Assembly (NCBI GenBank): GCA_009760855.2
Contig: WPIO01000024.1
Coordinates: forward strand, 3,113,501 to 3,177,500
Origin: Cristatella mucedo
Taxonomy: Eukaryota > Bryozoa > Phylactolaemata > Cristatellidae
Direction: 5' to 3'
DNA: 64,000 nucleotides
Under the pieces are notes generated by a model, which worked only from the letters and a program-made list of their open reading frames with translations, did no database searches and was not told the DNA's origin. Positions within the stretch are counted from its first letter, which is position 1, and the number at the start of each line of letters is the position of its first letter. A program made the translations under genes and the position numbers. Below, one piece after another: positions 11,294-22,139 of this stretch.

Positions 11294-11601
11294 CAGTAGC
11301 GGAGCTAGAGGGGGCAGGGGGCATATGCCCCCTACGGTTGGGGGCAGAGACCTGGGCCGCTCCCTATACCTGTAGCTTCCCCACACCGACCGGCAGCAAC
11401 GACGAAAATATGCGATATATAATTCTACTTGATGAGTAGCAACCGCCGAGCTCGTGTTAAATAAACACTCTGATTTTCTGCTAGAATTTTTCAATAATTC
11501 CGTCTAGCCCCGCCTACATGAACACTGTGCGGGTATTACCTCCCTACATAAAAATCCTCTAGCTCTTCAACCACTAGATGAAAATCCTGGTTTCGCCACT
11601 G
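11294..11601. mobile_element. hAT-type MITE with perfect 8-bp target duplication
   Basis: This 308-bp element begins CAGTAGCGGAGCTAG and ends with the inverse of CAGTGGCGAAACCAGG. It is flanked on both sides by GTCGGCAT (11286-11293 and 11602-11609). Terminal inverted repeats of the CAGTGGCG type with 8-bp duplications are typical of hAT transposons. It encodes no transposase, so it is non-autonomous. It has a perfect GC-rich palindrome, GGGGGCATATGCCCCC, near its left end and an internal 'AACGACGAAAATATG' block shared with the copies at 17965, 41264 and 46328. Confidence 0.85.
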
Positions 11602-11609
11602 GTCGGCAT

Positions 11610-12512
11610 GAATGAGAATTTCGCCATGTAACTGCAGGTAGACCAGAAGCAGCTTCGGTGAAAAGAACGTGCGATTGAATAATATGGTGGCCTTTATATA
11701 TCCCTTCAAAAACAGAGTTGCAGCAGCATGACTAAGAGGTGATCATTGAACTTCGCATGTTTGGTAAGTAGCCGTTGCGGGAAATAGTCCCTAATCCTAA
11801 GGAGAGGACACATTGTACGATCTTTATATCTGAAGCCTTGCTTTAGTTTCTATGCCTCTTAGGCTGGAGCTCTCTGCCAACTCACATCACGCATGGCATG
11901 TGACGAGTAAAACGGAACTAAATACTTACCTATTTCTCGCAGCATATACTTAGTCCATCCGGATTTTTTTATTCTGATATGCGTGCTCTAGTTGTACGAT
12001 TAATTTTAATATGCTTCCCTTTCAGCGTATATAGAGCACTCAGATGGAAATTGCAATCGCCCAGGGTGCTGTAAAATTATAATGTGTTACCATTATTTCT
12101 TTGCCGACTGAAAGCGAAATTGCAACTACATGCGCTCAGTTATTGTCTCAGCCTTACAATAAATATATGTGTACTCAATTTCAATTAAACATACTAATAA
12201 TAATAGTTAATTCAATAATAACATTAATGAAACGTGCTTTAAGCACTTGCGCTCCGAAGACGACTAGACGGCTAGACGATTGCAAGAACTGCTATTCCAT
12301 AACGAACCAGGTGTGCTGAAACCGGAAACTAACTATTTGACAACTACGTTTTATTGGAAGGATTTAATGGAAGCATAGACGGAGCTTTTACAGCGCCAGG
12401 CCAGCTTGCGAATGAAAGACGATGTGGAAGGCGGACCTGCGTATACTGAAGCACTCAGACGGTGTCTGCACTGAGAAACACTCTCGCTGTTGTCTTGATG
12501 GTAGCACCCCAT
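11610..12512. other. No gene recognised
   Basis: AT-rich sequence without an identifiable exon or element. A 72-residue plus-strand frame at 12101-12319 has no recognisable features. Confidence 0.35.
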
Positions 12513-12620
12513 TTAATAATAATAATAATAATAATAATAATAGACTGATAAAGCGCCCTCAGAGAACTCAACCTATCTCTTTCTAGGCGCTTTACATTTG
12601 CTTCAAAGGAAACACGATTT
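12513..12620 (-). mobile_element. LINE-A 3' tail
   Basis: (AAT)n at 12515-12541 on the plus strand is the tail, followed by the conserved terminal block in reverse ('AAGCGCCCTCAGAGAACTC', 'CTAGGCGCTTTACATTTGCT'). Confidence 0.8.
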
Positions 12621-13014
12621 CGTGGTAGCCTCCACATTCGCCCGGCCAGTAGGCCGCAATGGTGGTAAATGAAGACTTATAAGACAGATCGATCTTAACC
12701 TCTGCATATCAGGCAAGCAGGCCACCGCGACCATATCCGGCGGGCCCAGTCTGCGACGGTGGTTCGTTGCAGACGGCAGAAAGTACCCGCGCACAGACCA
12801 CAGACAGTACTGAGCGAAGGCTAGATGCTCAGGCTCTCTCAGTAGGGTCCAGCTGGAGATGGGGTGGGTGTGCGTTGGCCACCGGCAAGCAAAAGAGTTA
12901 GCCACCCGGGCTGCTTGCCAGACGCGAGGGCGACGCAGCCTAATGTATGCATTGAGCAATTTGGCTCCCTGCCACGACAAGCGGGCGGGTGGGCCGCCTG
13001 CTGCCGTGGCGCAC
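12621..13014. other. GC-rich sequence, possible intron
   Basis: No identified product. If the candidate exon at 13015-13141 is real, this is the beginning of its first intron. Confidence 0.3.
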
Positions 13015-13141
13015 CTGCTTTCGTTTGTTCGCCATCCTTGCCAACCGTCGGCCCCATGGAGACGCGACAAAAGCGTCGGCGAGCCGAAGTAAGCTCGGCG
13101 ATCATGCGGCTCAGATCGCCGCGTTCGCCGAGCTGTGCCAT
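13015..13141 (-). CDS. Candidate first coding exon, unknown protein
   Basis: Speculative. On the minus strand an ATG at 13141 opens 42 codons (start MAQLGERGDLSRMIAELTSA) that read like a soluble, helical, Arg-rich segment. They run to a donor CAG|GTGCGC, the same sequence as the CDO1 intron 1 donor. The frame is also open upstream for about 25 codons (..LLNLGFENLRQV), so the true start or an acceptor could lie higher up. The setting is a CpG-rich island. I do not recognise the protein and found no following exon. It could equally be a chance frame in GC-rich DNA. Confidence 0.2.
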
Positions 13142-14150
13142 CACTTGGCGCAGGTTTTCGAAACCGAGGTTTAGCAGGCTCCTTCCTGGGCCTTTTCCAC
13201 CGCCGCGCTGCTCGGGCTAGGTCACCTTACTTCTGCAGGCGCCTCGGCAGGTCTCGAGAGAGTCGGGTACACTGTAGCCGCAATCGCTCCTCGATAGGAC
13301 CGCCGTGCGAATGTCTCCTACAGGCAAACAGTACATCGTGCACGGCTCAAGCGAAGCTGCCGCTGAACTCTGAACTCGCCCTGCTGAACTCGCTCGCTGC
13401 CGACGCGCCAATCCGATCCCCTTGGGTGCACTCGGGTGCTGTGGAAAGTCGCCAGACGAACAGCATCTCAACAGTTGGAGCGAGCTGCAGTGCTACAGCC
13501 GCTCGTGGATGCAAAGAATGCTCGCAGTCCTGTGACCCCCCCACCCCGCCCCGCGCGGCTTTCTAGAGATCGCGACATTTACAGACGTCGACGCGTTTAC
13601 CCATTTTGCGAGAAACCCGCAGGACATGCACCGGCACCACTGGTGGGTTCGGATGCTTCCAAAGACGTCGCGCGAGGGAGAGTCTCTCGCACATCCCGAC
13701 TGTGAGCGAGCAGGAGAAGCTCCGCGTCCGCTTTAAAGCGGACTTGATTCTCGCTTCAGCGACGAAGCGCTCGATACTTGAGTTGACGCTGCATAATTTG
13801 CAGCGTATTCTGAGGCTTGTCACAGGTCGGCGTTGGTGTCCTTTCTCCGTACGGCAGTGACCAACTCCCGGCGCCTAACTAACTGCTTCGGAAACCTGTA
13901 TATCAGAGTCTAGCTGAGTGCGAACGGTTCGTACGCGTCGAAACACGACCACCGCGGCTTAAAACAGTGTGCTCTCACACTGATGCTCGCAGTGGGCCAC
14001 CACGCCACCGCTGTGGCCGACGTCCTAAACGCAACTCAATCCTACCTCTGAAGACCGTGACTCACCCTAATAAACACAATTCCCCATAAACTGGCAAGCC
14101 CCATAAAACCCGCAGCCATAAACGATATAGGCCTATAAACTATGAATAGC
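13142..14150. other. CpG-rich region, no product recognised
   Basis: GC-rich DNA with many CpG, looking like a promoter or 5' exon region. A good plus-strand acceptor-like stretch (CACCTTACTTCTGCAG, about 13222-13237) and several open frames exist. None could be assigned to a family. Confidence 0.35.
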
Positions 14151-14243
14151 ACAATAATAATAATAATAATGCACTTGATATAGCGCCCTAAGAGAAATCA
14201 ATCTCTTTCTAGGTGCTTTACAATTGCTGCAAAGGAAGCAATA
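14151..14243 (-). mobile_element. LINE-A 3' tail
   Basis: (AAT)n tail at 14153-14171, then the reversed terminal block ('GATATAGCGCCCTAAGAG', 'CTAGGTGCTTTACAATTGCT'). The following 530 bp (14244-14773) hold nothing I can name. Confidence 0.8.
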
Positions 14244-14773
14244 TCAGAGAAACGAGACCACGATACTGGCAAGAGCAATGAAATTTGCTGTAGAAGAAAA
14301 TTGTAAAACGAGCTAAACAACCACGTCACTGGCCCAGTCTTCAAATCGCGTTATAACGTCAACCAGTGAGTTGCAGACAATACTAAAACATTAAAACTCA
14401 CACTTGCGCATGGAAATGAATCCCCTGCTTTGAAATTAACCCCTCGCACTTTCGTTTCAACCTAGAGTTTACGTAGAGACCCGAGCGCGAAACAAGACAC
14501 GCGGTATCTTCTGGGCCTCTGTACCTACAATGCAATGGCTGCCGCTATTGCCGATAGCTGTTGGGGTGTTTGGAAACCGTGTCCTGTCGATGTACCTGCA
14601 CGTCTATAGATCATAGCCTCGACGGAGTCACTCGGGGGTCAGCGAAACGGTTGCGGCAGCGACAGCGACGGAGGTGAAGGCCGCAATGGTGACGGCGAAT
14701 TGTCCTTTAGTATTTGCGCCGGAAAGCGAGTCGCAGCGACCCGATGCCGCCGCCGAGAATGCTCCGTCCGGTC

Positions 14774-14834
14774 AGCAAATGTAAAGTGCCTAGAAAAAGA
14801 TGAGTTCTCTGAGGTTGCTATAACAAATGCATCA

Positions 14835-14898
<64 letters not shown>
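14774..14898 (+). mobile_element. LINE-A 3' tail with expanded (TTA)n
   Basis: The terminal block 'CAGCAAATGTAAAGTGCCTA' leads into about 20 uninterrupted TTA units (14838-14898). This is the clearest case of a LINE-A tail expanded into a long microsatellite. The poly-Leu, poly-Tyr and poly-Asn frames here are artefacts. Confidence 0.9.
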
Positions 14899-16171
14899 GT
14901 GAGCAGAATGAGCAGTGCGGCGCAGTCAAGCATACAGCAAGTCTCACCTCGCTGCTGCTGCAAAATCGCAACATGGCCGACGGCGCGAATGTCGACCAGC
15001 ACTCGAGCCGTCGCTCGAGACCGAAAGCTGAATTAGAAGAGGTTGTTGAGGAAGTACTCTGCTGAGCAGCTAGGCTGCTAGAACGAAGGCCCCGGAATCG
15101 ACAACGGGCAGCGCGCGAAATCGTTGGGCTAAAAAAAGATCAAGGACCGACAAGGAAGGAGGGAAGTAGCTTCGCACGCACCGAAACCGGAACCGACCGG
15201 ATGTGAATAACCAGTTCGACTTCGACGAGTGCGCCTCCAGTGCTAAGCACACCCGTGCTAACCTTTCAGCCGTACATGTCGCGGCCCTGTCGCAATTGCG
15301 CGCATGCCCCCTCCCGACCTGTGCGGACGCCTGAAGGCTGTATTTGAGAAACGCGATTTGGTCTCTGAGCGTGAAGCTTCTGCTCGGCATTTACGCTTAC
15401 TTCTGGGAGGCTGTTAAAGTCTTGCAGTTCGATTAACACGATTAACTATAGCTAATCGTGCGCATATTGCGCCAATGAGAGCATCCATCAAGTATAACGA
15501 ATGCTTTATTCTGACTAGCGCTGCACCGGAATGTCCAACTGCAGCCTTATAGAACCCTTGAGCGCTGTGGAGGGGTATGAGACCTTGCGACACAGCGTGC
15601 CGCCGCGGCCATCGCCAGCGAAAGCAGTCAAGCGAAATTACTAAAAGGCAGCAGGTTAGTGTCTGCGCTCCGTCGCCGTAGGTCAGTTTTTGTTATTGGA
15701 TGAGAACGCATACCGCAGATCAGACTCGGTTAAGTCAGCCTCGGGAGGACGAGGCTGCTATCTGACTCCTCGTGAGGACCGTTTTCATCGCCGGAGAGAG
15801 ATCGGAGTGCAAGCTGTGGTAGGACTGCGAGCCATTGATGTGTGCCATCGTCAGAGGAAAAAATTAGACGCAGCAGCGCTACCAGTCAGGCGTGCTACCC
15901 CAATGCCTGCATCGTCTCTCGATTTACGACATGCTGTTTAGCCCGGTTGAGCGGGAGCGAGCAGAAGGTCAAAGTGCAAGGTGAAAGTTAACGGCGGTCC
16001 CTTGCGAAAGTGGCTAGACGCAGCGAGAAGTTCCAGCACGAGTACAAGCATGCATCGTCTCTCAAGTTATGTCTCCCGATTAGGTAACTGGTTGAGTGAG
16101 TGCAAAATTGAAAAGGATAGGAGGATGCAGGGAATGCCTCAACACTGTCGAGGCAGTAACGACAGCAACCA
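14899..16171. other. CpG-rich region, possible 5' exon
   Basis: GC-rich from about 14900 to 15400. An ATG at 14973 in good Kozak context (GCAACATGG) opens 30 codons (MADGANVDQHSSRRSRPKAE..) that end at TGA 15063, unless a weak donor such as GAA|GTACTC is used. No family was recognised on either strand. The later part (15400-16170) is unremarkable. Confidence 0.3.
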
Positions 16172-16262
16172 TAAATAACAAGAATAATAATGAAACAGTC
16201 GCCTGGTGCCCTAAGAGAGCTAAATCTCTGTCTCGGCACTTTAAAGCCTTTGCCCTTATCTG
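16172..16262 (-). mobile_element. LINE-A 3' tail remnant
   Basis: Reversed terminal block after an AATAAT tail, with several substitutions ('GGTGCCCTAAGAGAGC', 'TCTCGGCACTTTAAAG'). Confidence 0.6.
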
Positions 16263-17964
16263 TGCAGAAATGGAGAAAACGAAGCGGTAGTAGCCTGTAG
16301 CGGAGCGCGGATCTCGACTGGCAGCGGAAGACCAAGTCAGGACAACCTCTGCACGATGAGCTGGGCCAGGGCTTGTACCGAAGAATAGCTATGCTAACAC
16401 TTATGGAAGGGAGTTAGTAGCTGAGGAGATTGGGAACGTGTCGAAAGAAAGGCGGCATGCGAAGGCAAAGTGCAGCGACAGTAGCAGAATGGCAGTACAA
16501 CTTGGCAGTCGGCTCTACCTATCGAGACCATATGAACCGAGCTCAGATGTGTGGAACCTGCTCAACTGGCCTTCTTGCTGTAGGCCAAGTATGACCGGCT
16601 GCCAACGCCGCCTACTTTGGTCGAACGGTGTCTCCATAAAGGTAAAAGGGTGTGCGAAATTTCGCACAGTTAGAACGTCGTAGCGTATTCAACCAGCCGT
16701 TATGTAGGTGCGTAGCAACAACCACTGGCTACTCGATTGCTTGCCCAGCTGCGAGGTCAATCCCAGTACAGGTCAGACACGCCCGAAAACACATCCGTCT
16801 TGTCTGAGCAGATAATGGACACTCTCCCCCTTTGCCGACGTATCGCTTGGGCTAAGCGGACCCTGCCTTTCTCTGCCTCGTCGTCGGCCTGATCGGATCT
16901 CTTCTTCTTTCTTTCTTCGTCTACGGCCGCAGCGAGCAAATGGCCGAGAACCTAAATGCGTATTACTATCCAATAATGAGCGAACGGGATAATGCATTTG
17001 GGTGCTAGCAGTCCTTATCAAGCTGGCGGTGGAAGCGGACGAAGTGGAGAGCGACAAAATAGCTCCGAAGCAGCAGCAGCATAGACTGCAGCGGATTATG
17101 ACCGTCTCGCCTGCGGCGTGTCGTCTAGGAGACAAGGAAGGTTAGATCTGAGAAATGAAATTCATCAAAGCCGCGGCTCAGGGATGTGGGTTGATTGGCA
17201 TGCGGTGGCAGACCGTGCTGCGGCGAACCTTCACGTGGATGCTGTCCTGAGGTCAGTGCCTCCAGAAACCTTGACTTTCGTGCTGAGCTGATCGTGCCTT
17301 TGAAGGGGATAATATGGAGGCGGCATACGAAAGGCAGGTTAGGCACTACGAGGAGTTAGCCGATCAGTGCAGGATTAAGGACGTGGACATGTGAGCTATT
17401 TGCAGTTGTGTGGGCGCTCGAGATTGTGTTGGACAATCTAAAAACTTATTTGTGGGTCATATTGACTTTCGAAGATAACGCCCGTGTCAAGCAGGAAGAC
17501 GGGGCGAGTACGGCTTAAGGTCGAATTATTGAAAAAATGATCTACAATTCGAATTTTTATGGATGTGCCTTTCAAAATACAAACATTTCAGAATTGAAGT
17601 CAAAGGTTTTGATCATTTCCGTACAACAGCCTTGAAAAAGTAATTATGCAAACCATATCAAACGCAGAAGTAACATTTCCACAGATAATAAATTTACATA
17701 TCTCTGCATCATATGTGACTTTTGAGCCCAATTGTTGAACGTCGGCACATCCATCGAGACACTTGCTCGAAACTAGCGAATGTATTACGTGCTTGCAACT
17801 TTCAATCCGATTCCTTTACAGCCTTTGTTTGTGCCTCATAAATTAAATAGCTTGGCCAACGTGAATCTCCGATCAAAGTAAAATTTTGACAATGAGTTGG
17901 GCTCTGCTTGTTCATCCATTATTGTCTAGTTTTCTTTTTGTGTTGGTTGTGTGTGCATTTCTAT
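16263..17964. other. No gene recognised
   Basis: Mixed-composition sequence. Open frames of 60-120 codons occur on both strands around 16440-17350 but lack domains, consistent starts or splice support. 17500-17880 is AT-rich. I see nothing assignable. Confidence 0.35.
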
Positions 17965-18265
17965 TAGTGACGGAGCAAAGAGGGACACGGGGCGTTAGAC
18001 CTCCTATAGTGGGACTACCCCTCCTATATCTGGGCCCCCCTCCTATTCCCAGGCCTCGCCCGACCGTCGCTAACGACGAAATTATGTCAGGTCCACTTGA
18101 TGAGCAATCACCGATTCGTGTCGAATAGACACAATGACTTTGAGGTGTCTTTTTTAATCATTTTCGGGCTTCGCTCCGCTTACACGAAAATCTTGCGGTC
18201 CTTGGTTAGCCTGCACACAAACTTTGCAGGTCTTTCTCCTAGATGAAAATCCTAGCTCCAACTTT
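17965..18265. mobile_element. hAT-type MITE
   Basis: A 301-bp relative of the element at 11294. It starts TAGTGACGGAGC and ends near GCTCCAACTTTG, with imperfect terminal inverted repeats. It is flanked by ATTTCTAT (17957-17964) and ATTTTTAT (18266-18273), a 7/8 matching target duplication. The internal 'AACGACGAAATTATG' and 'CCACTTGATGAGCAA' blocks are shared with the family. Confidence 0.75.
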
Positions 18266-18336
18266 GATTTTTATATGTGTCTTCGTGACGTGGAAGGCTG
18301 AGACGAATGACTACCGACTTTTTTACTTAAAAATAG

Positions 18337-19215
18337 ACTAATAATAATAATAATAGTAATGCATTTGATAAGCGCCCCCAGAGAACCCAATCTCTTTCTA
18401 GGCGGTTTATACTTGCTGCAAAGGGGAACCCGATTGAATGGTGAGTAATATCATGCTTGATAAACAGCATGAATAACATAGTTAGGAATGACATGCACAG
18501 GGTCAGCATGCAAATGTGGTTAGTGGCAGCATGCACAATGTCAGCACGCATAAGCACATCAAGGACGAATCACAGGGACCCACTAAATGCTGTCCTAAAT
18601 AGGTGTGTTTTAAGTTCTTTTTAATGTGGTCAAGTCAGGGGATGTTCTGACGCATGTCGAGAGTGAGTTCCGGGCTTTGTGAGCATACGAACTAAATGCA
18701 CGGTCCCCAAAGGATTTGAGGTTTGTACGAGGTATTGGTAAACTGTTGGATTCCGAAAAGTGGGTGGTAGGATGCTTGGCCTGGCGGGGGAGTAGATCTG
18801 GTGAGACGTGATGGCACACCAGGTAAGGCAGCTGCTTTTCACGACCTCGGTCCCGGGGTCGGGCTTCTAATCCTTCGGTGGGCAATGCAATGTGGCCGCT
18901 GTAAGCGATTGTGATAGCCGTAAAGGCTCTTCTGTCGCTATACAAAAGAGGCTGTCGAGTCAGCTAGTATTTACTTATTATTAGTATTATCCGAGAGATA
19001 GGCTGGAGCCAAAGAATGAAGTGACCTAAAAGTGAGTGATAAAACTTTTATGTCGATCCGTTGCTTGACTGATAGCCAGTGCAGGTCGGCGAGAAATGGT
19101 GTGTGATTTGGCAACTTCGACGCGCGCGACAGACAAGCCTAGCTTCGGAGTTTTGCACAAGCTGTAATTGCCTGATTGCACATGCCGGTAGGCCAGCAAG
19201 CAATGAGTTACAGAA
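18337..19215 (-). mobile_element. LINE-A 3' part, interrupted by SINE-1
   Basis: Minus-strand copy: (AAT)n tail (18340-18358), terminal block, 3' UTR, then the C-terminal RT region (reverse complement encodes ..LTWCAITS.. replaced by the SINE and resumes as SLAPAYLSD). A SINE-1 lies inside at 18801-18990. Frameshifted and inactive. Confidence 0.85.
18801..18990 (+). mobile_element. SINE-1 nested in LINE-A
   Basis: tRNA-like head 'GTGAGACGTGATGGCACACC', a diverged B box, body 'GTGATAGCCGTAAAGGCTCT' and 'TCTGTCGCTATACAAAAGAG', and a TTATTAG tail. It splits LINE-A at GTAGATCTG / GAGAGATAGG, a site that is continuous in the copy at 55407. Confidence 0.85.
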
Positions 19216-19282
19216 GTCAAGACTATGTGAGCGCGCTATTATCCGGGGTTAAATTGGCTACTGTCGGTCGGATTTGTGGCTT

Positions 19283-19462
19283 AATAATAATATATAATAA
19301 TAATTCACTTGATAAAGCGCCCTCAGAGAACTTAATCTCTTTCTAGGCGCTTTACATTTGCTGCAAAGGGAAATGCAATTGAATGGTAAGTAAAATCATG
19401 CTTGAAAAGCATACGAAATGAATAATATGGTTAGGGGTGACATGCACAGGGTCAGCATGCAA
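19283..19462 (-). mobile_element. LINE-A 3' end fragment
   Basis: AATAAT-rich tail, terminal block and the first part of the 3' UTR, in reverse. It stops after 'GGGTCAGCATGCAA'. No coding part. Confidence 0.8.
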
Positions 19463-19669
19463 TCTCTCGGCTCTCCGCTCAATCGACCAATGGTGGCCAA
19501 AGTAATCACCAGGCATCTTCCTGGCTGAGTCATTGTAGATGGCGTGGCTCTTGACTGCCTGCCCACTGCTTGCACAGTCAGTTCATGAAACCGTCAATAT
19601 TTTAGAAATGTACGAGCAGTTCTGTTGAACTGCTCCAAATTAGCTCGCTTCACAGCTTGCGTCTGCATC

Positions 19670-19838
19670 TAATAAATAAATGCTAGCTGATTTAGCAGCC
19701 TCCTTTGCATAGCCATAGAAGAGCATCAAAGGATATCACCACCGCCTGCAGCGGCAATAAAGGATTGCCCGCCGCAGGATTGGAACCCACGACATCGGGA
19801 CCGAGGTCATGAAAAGCAACAGCTTTACCTGCTTTGCC
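19670..19838 (-). mobile_element. SINE-1, head truncated at a LINE-A junction
   Basis: Minus-strand copy with an AATAAATAAA tail at the left. The B box is read in reverse in 'GGATTGGAACCCACGAC'. The last ~20 bp of the tRNA-like head seen at 48953 are missing. The element stops exactly where the 5'-truncated LINE-A at 19839 begins. Confidence 0.85.
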
Positions 19839-21355
19839 AACTCGTATATCGAAACCTCACACCTTGCTAGTAAGTTCCAGTCTGGCTTTAGAGCTAATCA
19901 CTCCACAGAGTCAGCATTGCTTCGGGTATACAACGACCTACTTAGGAATGCAGACATGGGTAGAGTGTCTCTTCTTGTTTTGCTCGATCTTTCGGCAGCT
20001 TTTGATACCATCGATCACAAAGTACTTCTAGAGCGCCTCTCATCTCGCCTGGGCATCACTGGCACTGCTCTGCAGTGGTTCAGGTCCTATCTCAGTGGGA
20101 GACTCCACAGTGTTGACGTGAATGGACAAAGATCATCTGAAGTACCTCTAAAATATGGAGTACCTCAGGGCTCTGTGCTAGGTCCGGTCCTTTTCACCGT
20201 TTATACTCTCCCTTTTGCTGATGTGATTGCCAAGCACAATCTAGGCTTTCACTTCTATGCGGATAACACTCAGTTGTACCTTTGCTTTGATCCCTCCCAG
20301 CCTTCAAGCACCTCAAATTCTCTCAACTCACTTGCTGCATGCATTGATGACATCCGATCATGGATGGCAGCAAATTTTCTAAAACTAAACGATGATAAAA
20401 CTAACTTACTAGTTATGGGCAAACCTAGTGTGATTCAGAAATTGGAAAGGCTGACTTTCAAAATTGGCTCTGCCAGCATATCTCCAGTTGAATCAGCTCG
20501 AAATCTAGGTGTCATATTCCAAAGCGACCTCTCGTTAGACGACCACATCAGCTCCACAGTCAAATCAGCCTATTTTCAGCTTCATAACATTGCTAAAATT
20601 CGGGCTTGTTTAGATAAGGATACCACGTCCAAGTTGGTCCATGCATTCGTGACATCTCGTCTCGACTTCTGTAACTCACTGCTTACTGGCCTACCAGCAT
20701 GTGCGATCAGGCGATTGCAGCTGGTGCAAAACTCTGCAGCTAGGCTTGTCTGTCGTGAGCGTCGCAGTTGCCACATTACTCCACTTCTCGCCGACCTGCA
20801 CTGGTTACCAGTCAAGCAACGGATTGACTTCAAGGTTTTGTCGCTCACTTTTAGGTCTCTTCATTCTATGGCTCCAGCCTATCTTTCAGATATACTACCC
20901 CATCAGGCAAAGCATCGTACCACTCGCTTTTCGGAATCCAACAGTCTAGAAATACCTCGTACAAACCTTAAATCCTTTGGAGACCGTGCATTTAGCTCGT
21001 ATGCTCCCACAGCCTGGAACTCCCTCCCGACCTGCATCAGAACATCCCCTGACCTGACCACATTTAAAAGAAACTTAAAAACATACCTATTTAGGACAGC
21101 ATTTATTGGGTCCTTGTGATTCGTCCTCGATGTGCTTATGCGTGCTGACACTGTTCATGCTGCCACTAACCACATTTGCATGCTGACCCAGCGCATGTAA
21201 CCCCTAACCATGTTATTCATTTTGTTTGTTTTTCAAGCATGATTTTACTTACTATTCTATTGCGTATCACTTTGCAGCAAATGTAAAGTGCCTAGAAAGA
21301 GATTAAGTTCTCTGAGGGCGCTTTATCAAGTGCAATATTATTATTATTATTATTA
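19839..21355 (+). mobile_element. LINE-A copy 1, long reverse transcriptase frame
   Basis: A 5'-truncated non-LTR retrotransposon of the CR1/L2/Jockey kind. An open frame to TGA 21117-21119 covers most of the RT: LLVLLDLSAAFDTIDHKVLL (palm A), KYGVPQGSVLGPVLF (palm B), YADNTQLYL (palm C, normally YADD), NLLVMGKPS, then the thumb and a C-terminal SSYAPTAWNSLPT..LKTYLF motif. The 3' UTR, terminal block and (ATT)n tail follow. No endonuclease is left. Against copy 2 (32378-34797) it aligns with no indel at a constant offset of 13442. It should be inactive because of the truncation and the altered catalytic motif. Confidence 0.95.
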
Positions 21356-21534
21356 TCACGGCTGGCTTCGAGCGACGCAGAAGCGGCAGCAGCACTCTCC
21401 CGCTGCCCTCGTCGCTGCCTCACTAACCCTGCAGCAGCTTGCCTGCCTGTTAATGTAAAACTGAGGAGTTTAGCCAACTCTTTGTGAAGGTCACGGTCTC
21501 TAGCTAAGTCAAGATCAGATTGTGACATTATTTT

Positions 21535-21610
21535 GAAGCAAATGTAAAGTGCATAGAAAGAGATTGAGTTCTCTAAGGGCGCTATATCAAATGCATTTTC
21601 ATTATTATTA
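21535..21610 (+). mobile_element. LINE-A 3' tail
   Basis: Terminal block 'AAATGTAAAGTGCATAGAAA' to 'GGGCGCTATATCAAATGC' with a short ATT tail. Confidence 0.75.
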
Positions 21611-21820
21611 ACTCGAGTCACTGTCAGTCAGTATATCATCATGTGTAACAGGTGGAACAGGAACTCTCACCACATTACTATGTGGTACACACAGGTTGCC
21701 TCGCTGACGGTCGATTTTGATAATCGATTGTATGTTTATTCTTCTTACTGAAGTCCGGCACGTTGGTGATGCAGAAATAAAAATCCAAAAAACTGCTAGC
21801 TATTACTTTCCAAATCATCA

Positions 21821-22110
21821 GTACTCTAAATGGCATGCATTTTCTTTGACCTTTAAACCACCACTGTCTCTAATTTTCCCAAGCGGAAAGCAGTCAATTC
21901 CATGGCCACGGAGACCCGAGCTCATAGCTCCAGCCATAGCCTAATAACGGACTAGCTGTACTCCGGGCTGTAAGCTAGTCAGTTATTAGGCTATGGCTGG
22001 AGCTGTGAGCTCGGGGTCTCCGTGGCCATGGAATCGACTGCTTTTCGCTAAGGAAAATTAGAGACAATGGTGGTTTAAAGGTCAAAGTAAATGTATGCCA
22101 TATAGAGTAC
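21821..22110. repeat. Long near-palindrome (foldback)
   Basis: Arms at 21821-21948 and 21982-22110 are inverse copies at roughly 90-95% identity by eye. They begin and end with GTACTCTAAATGG / CATATAGAGTAC. The 33-bp centre itself starts GGACTAGCT and ends AGCTAGTCA, so pairing continues almost to the middle. Weak similarity continues about 8 bp outside each arm. No coding capacity. It may be a foldback MITE; a plain inverted duplication is also possible. Confidence 0.85.
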
Positions 22111-22139
22111 CGACGATTAAGAGAGTAATAACTAGCACC

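Noticed and set aside
14639-15065. Poly-Asn, poly-Leu or poly-Tyr proteins
   Set aside because: They are translations of a (TTA)n LINE-A tail.
20582-20848. 88-codon minus-strand frame repeated at 34024 and 55713
   Set aside because: Antisense shadow of the LINE-A reverse transcriptase. It recurs only because the element does.
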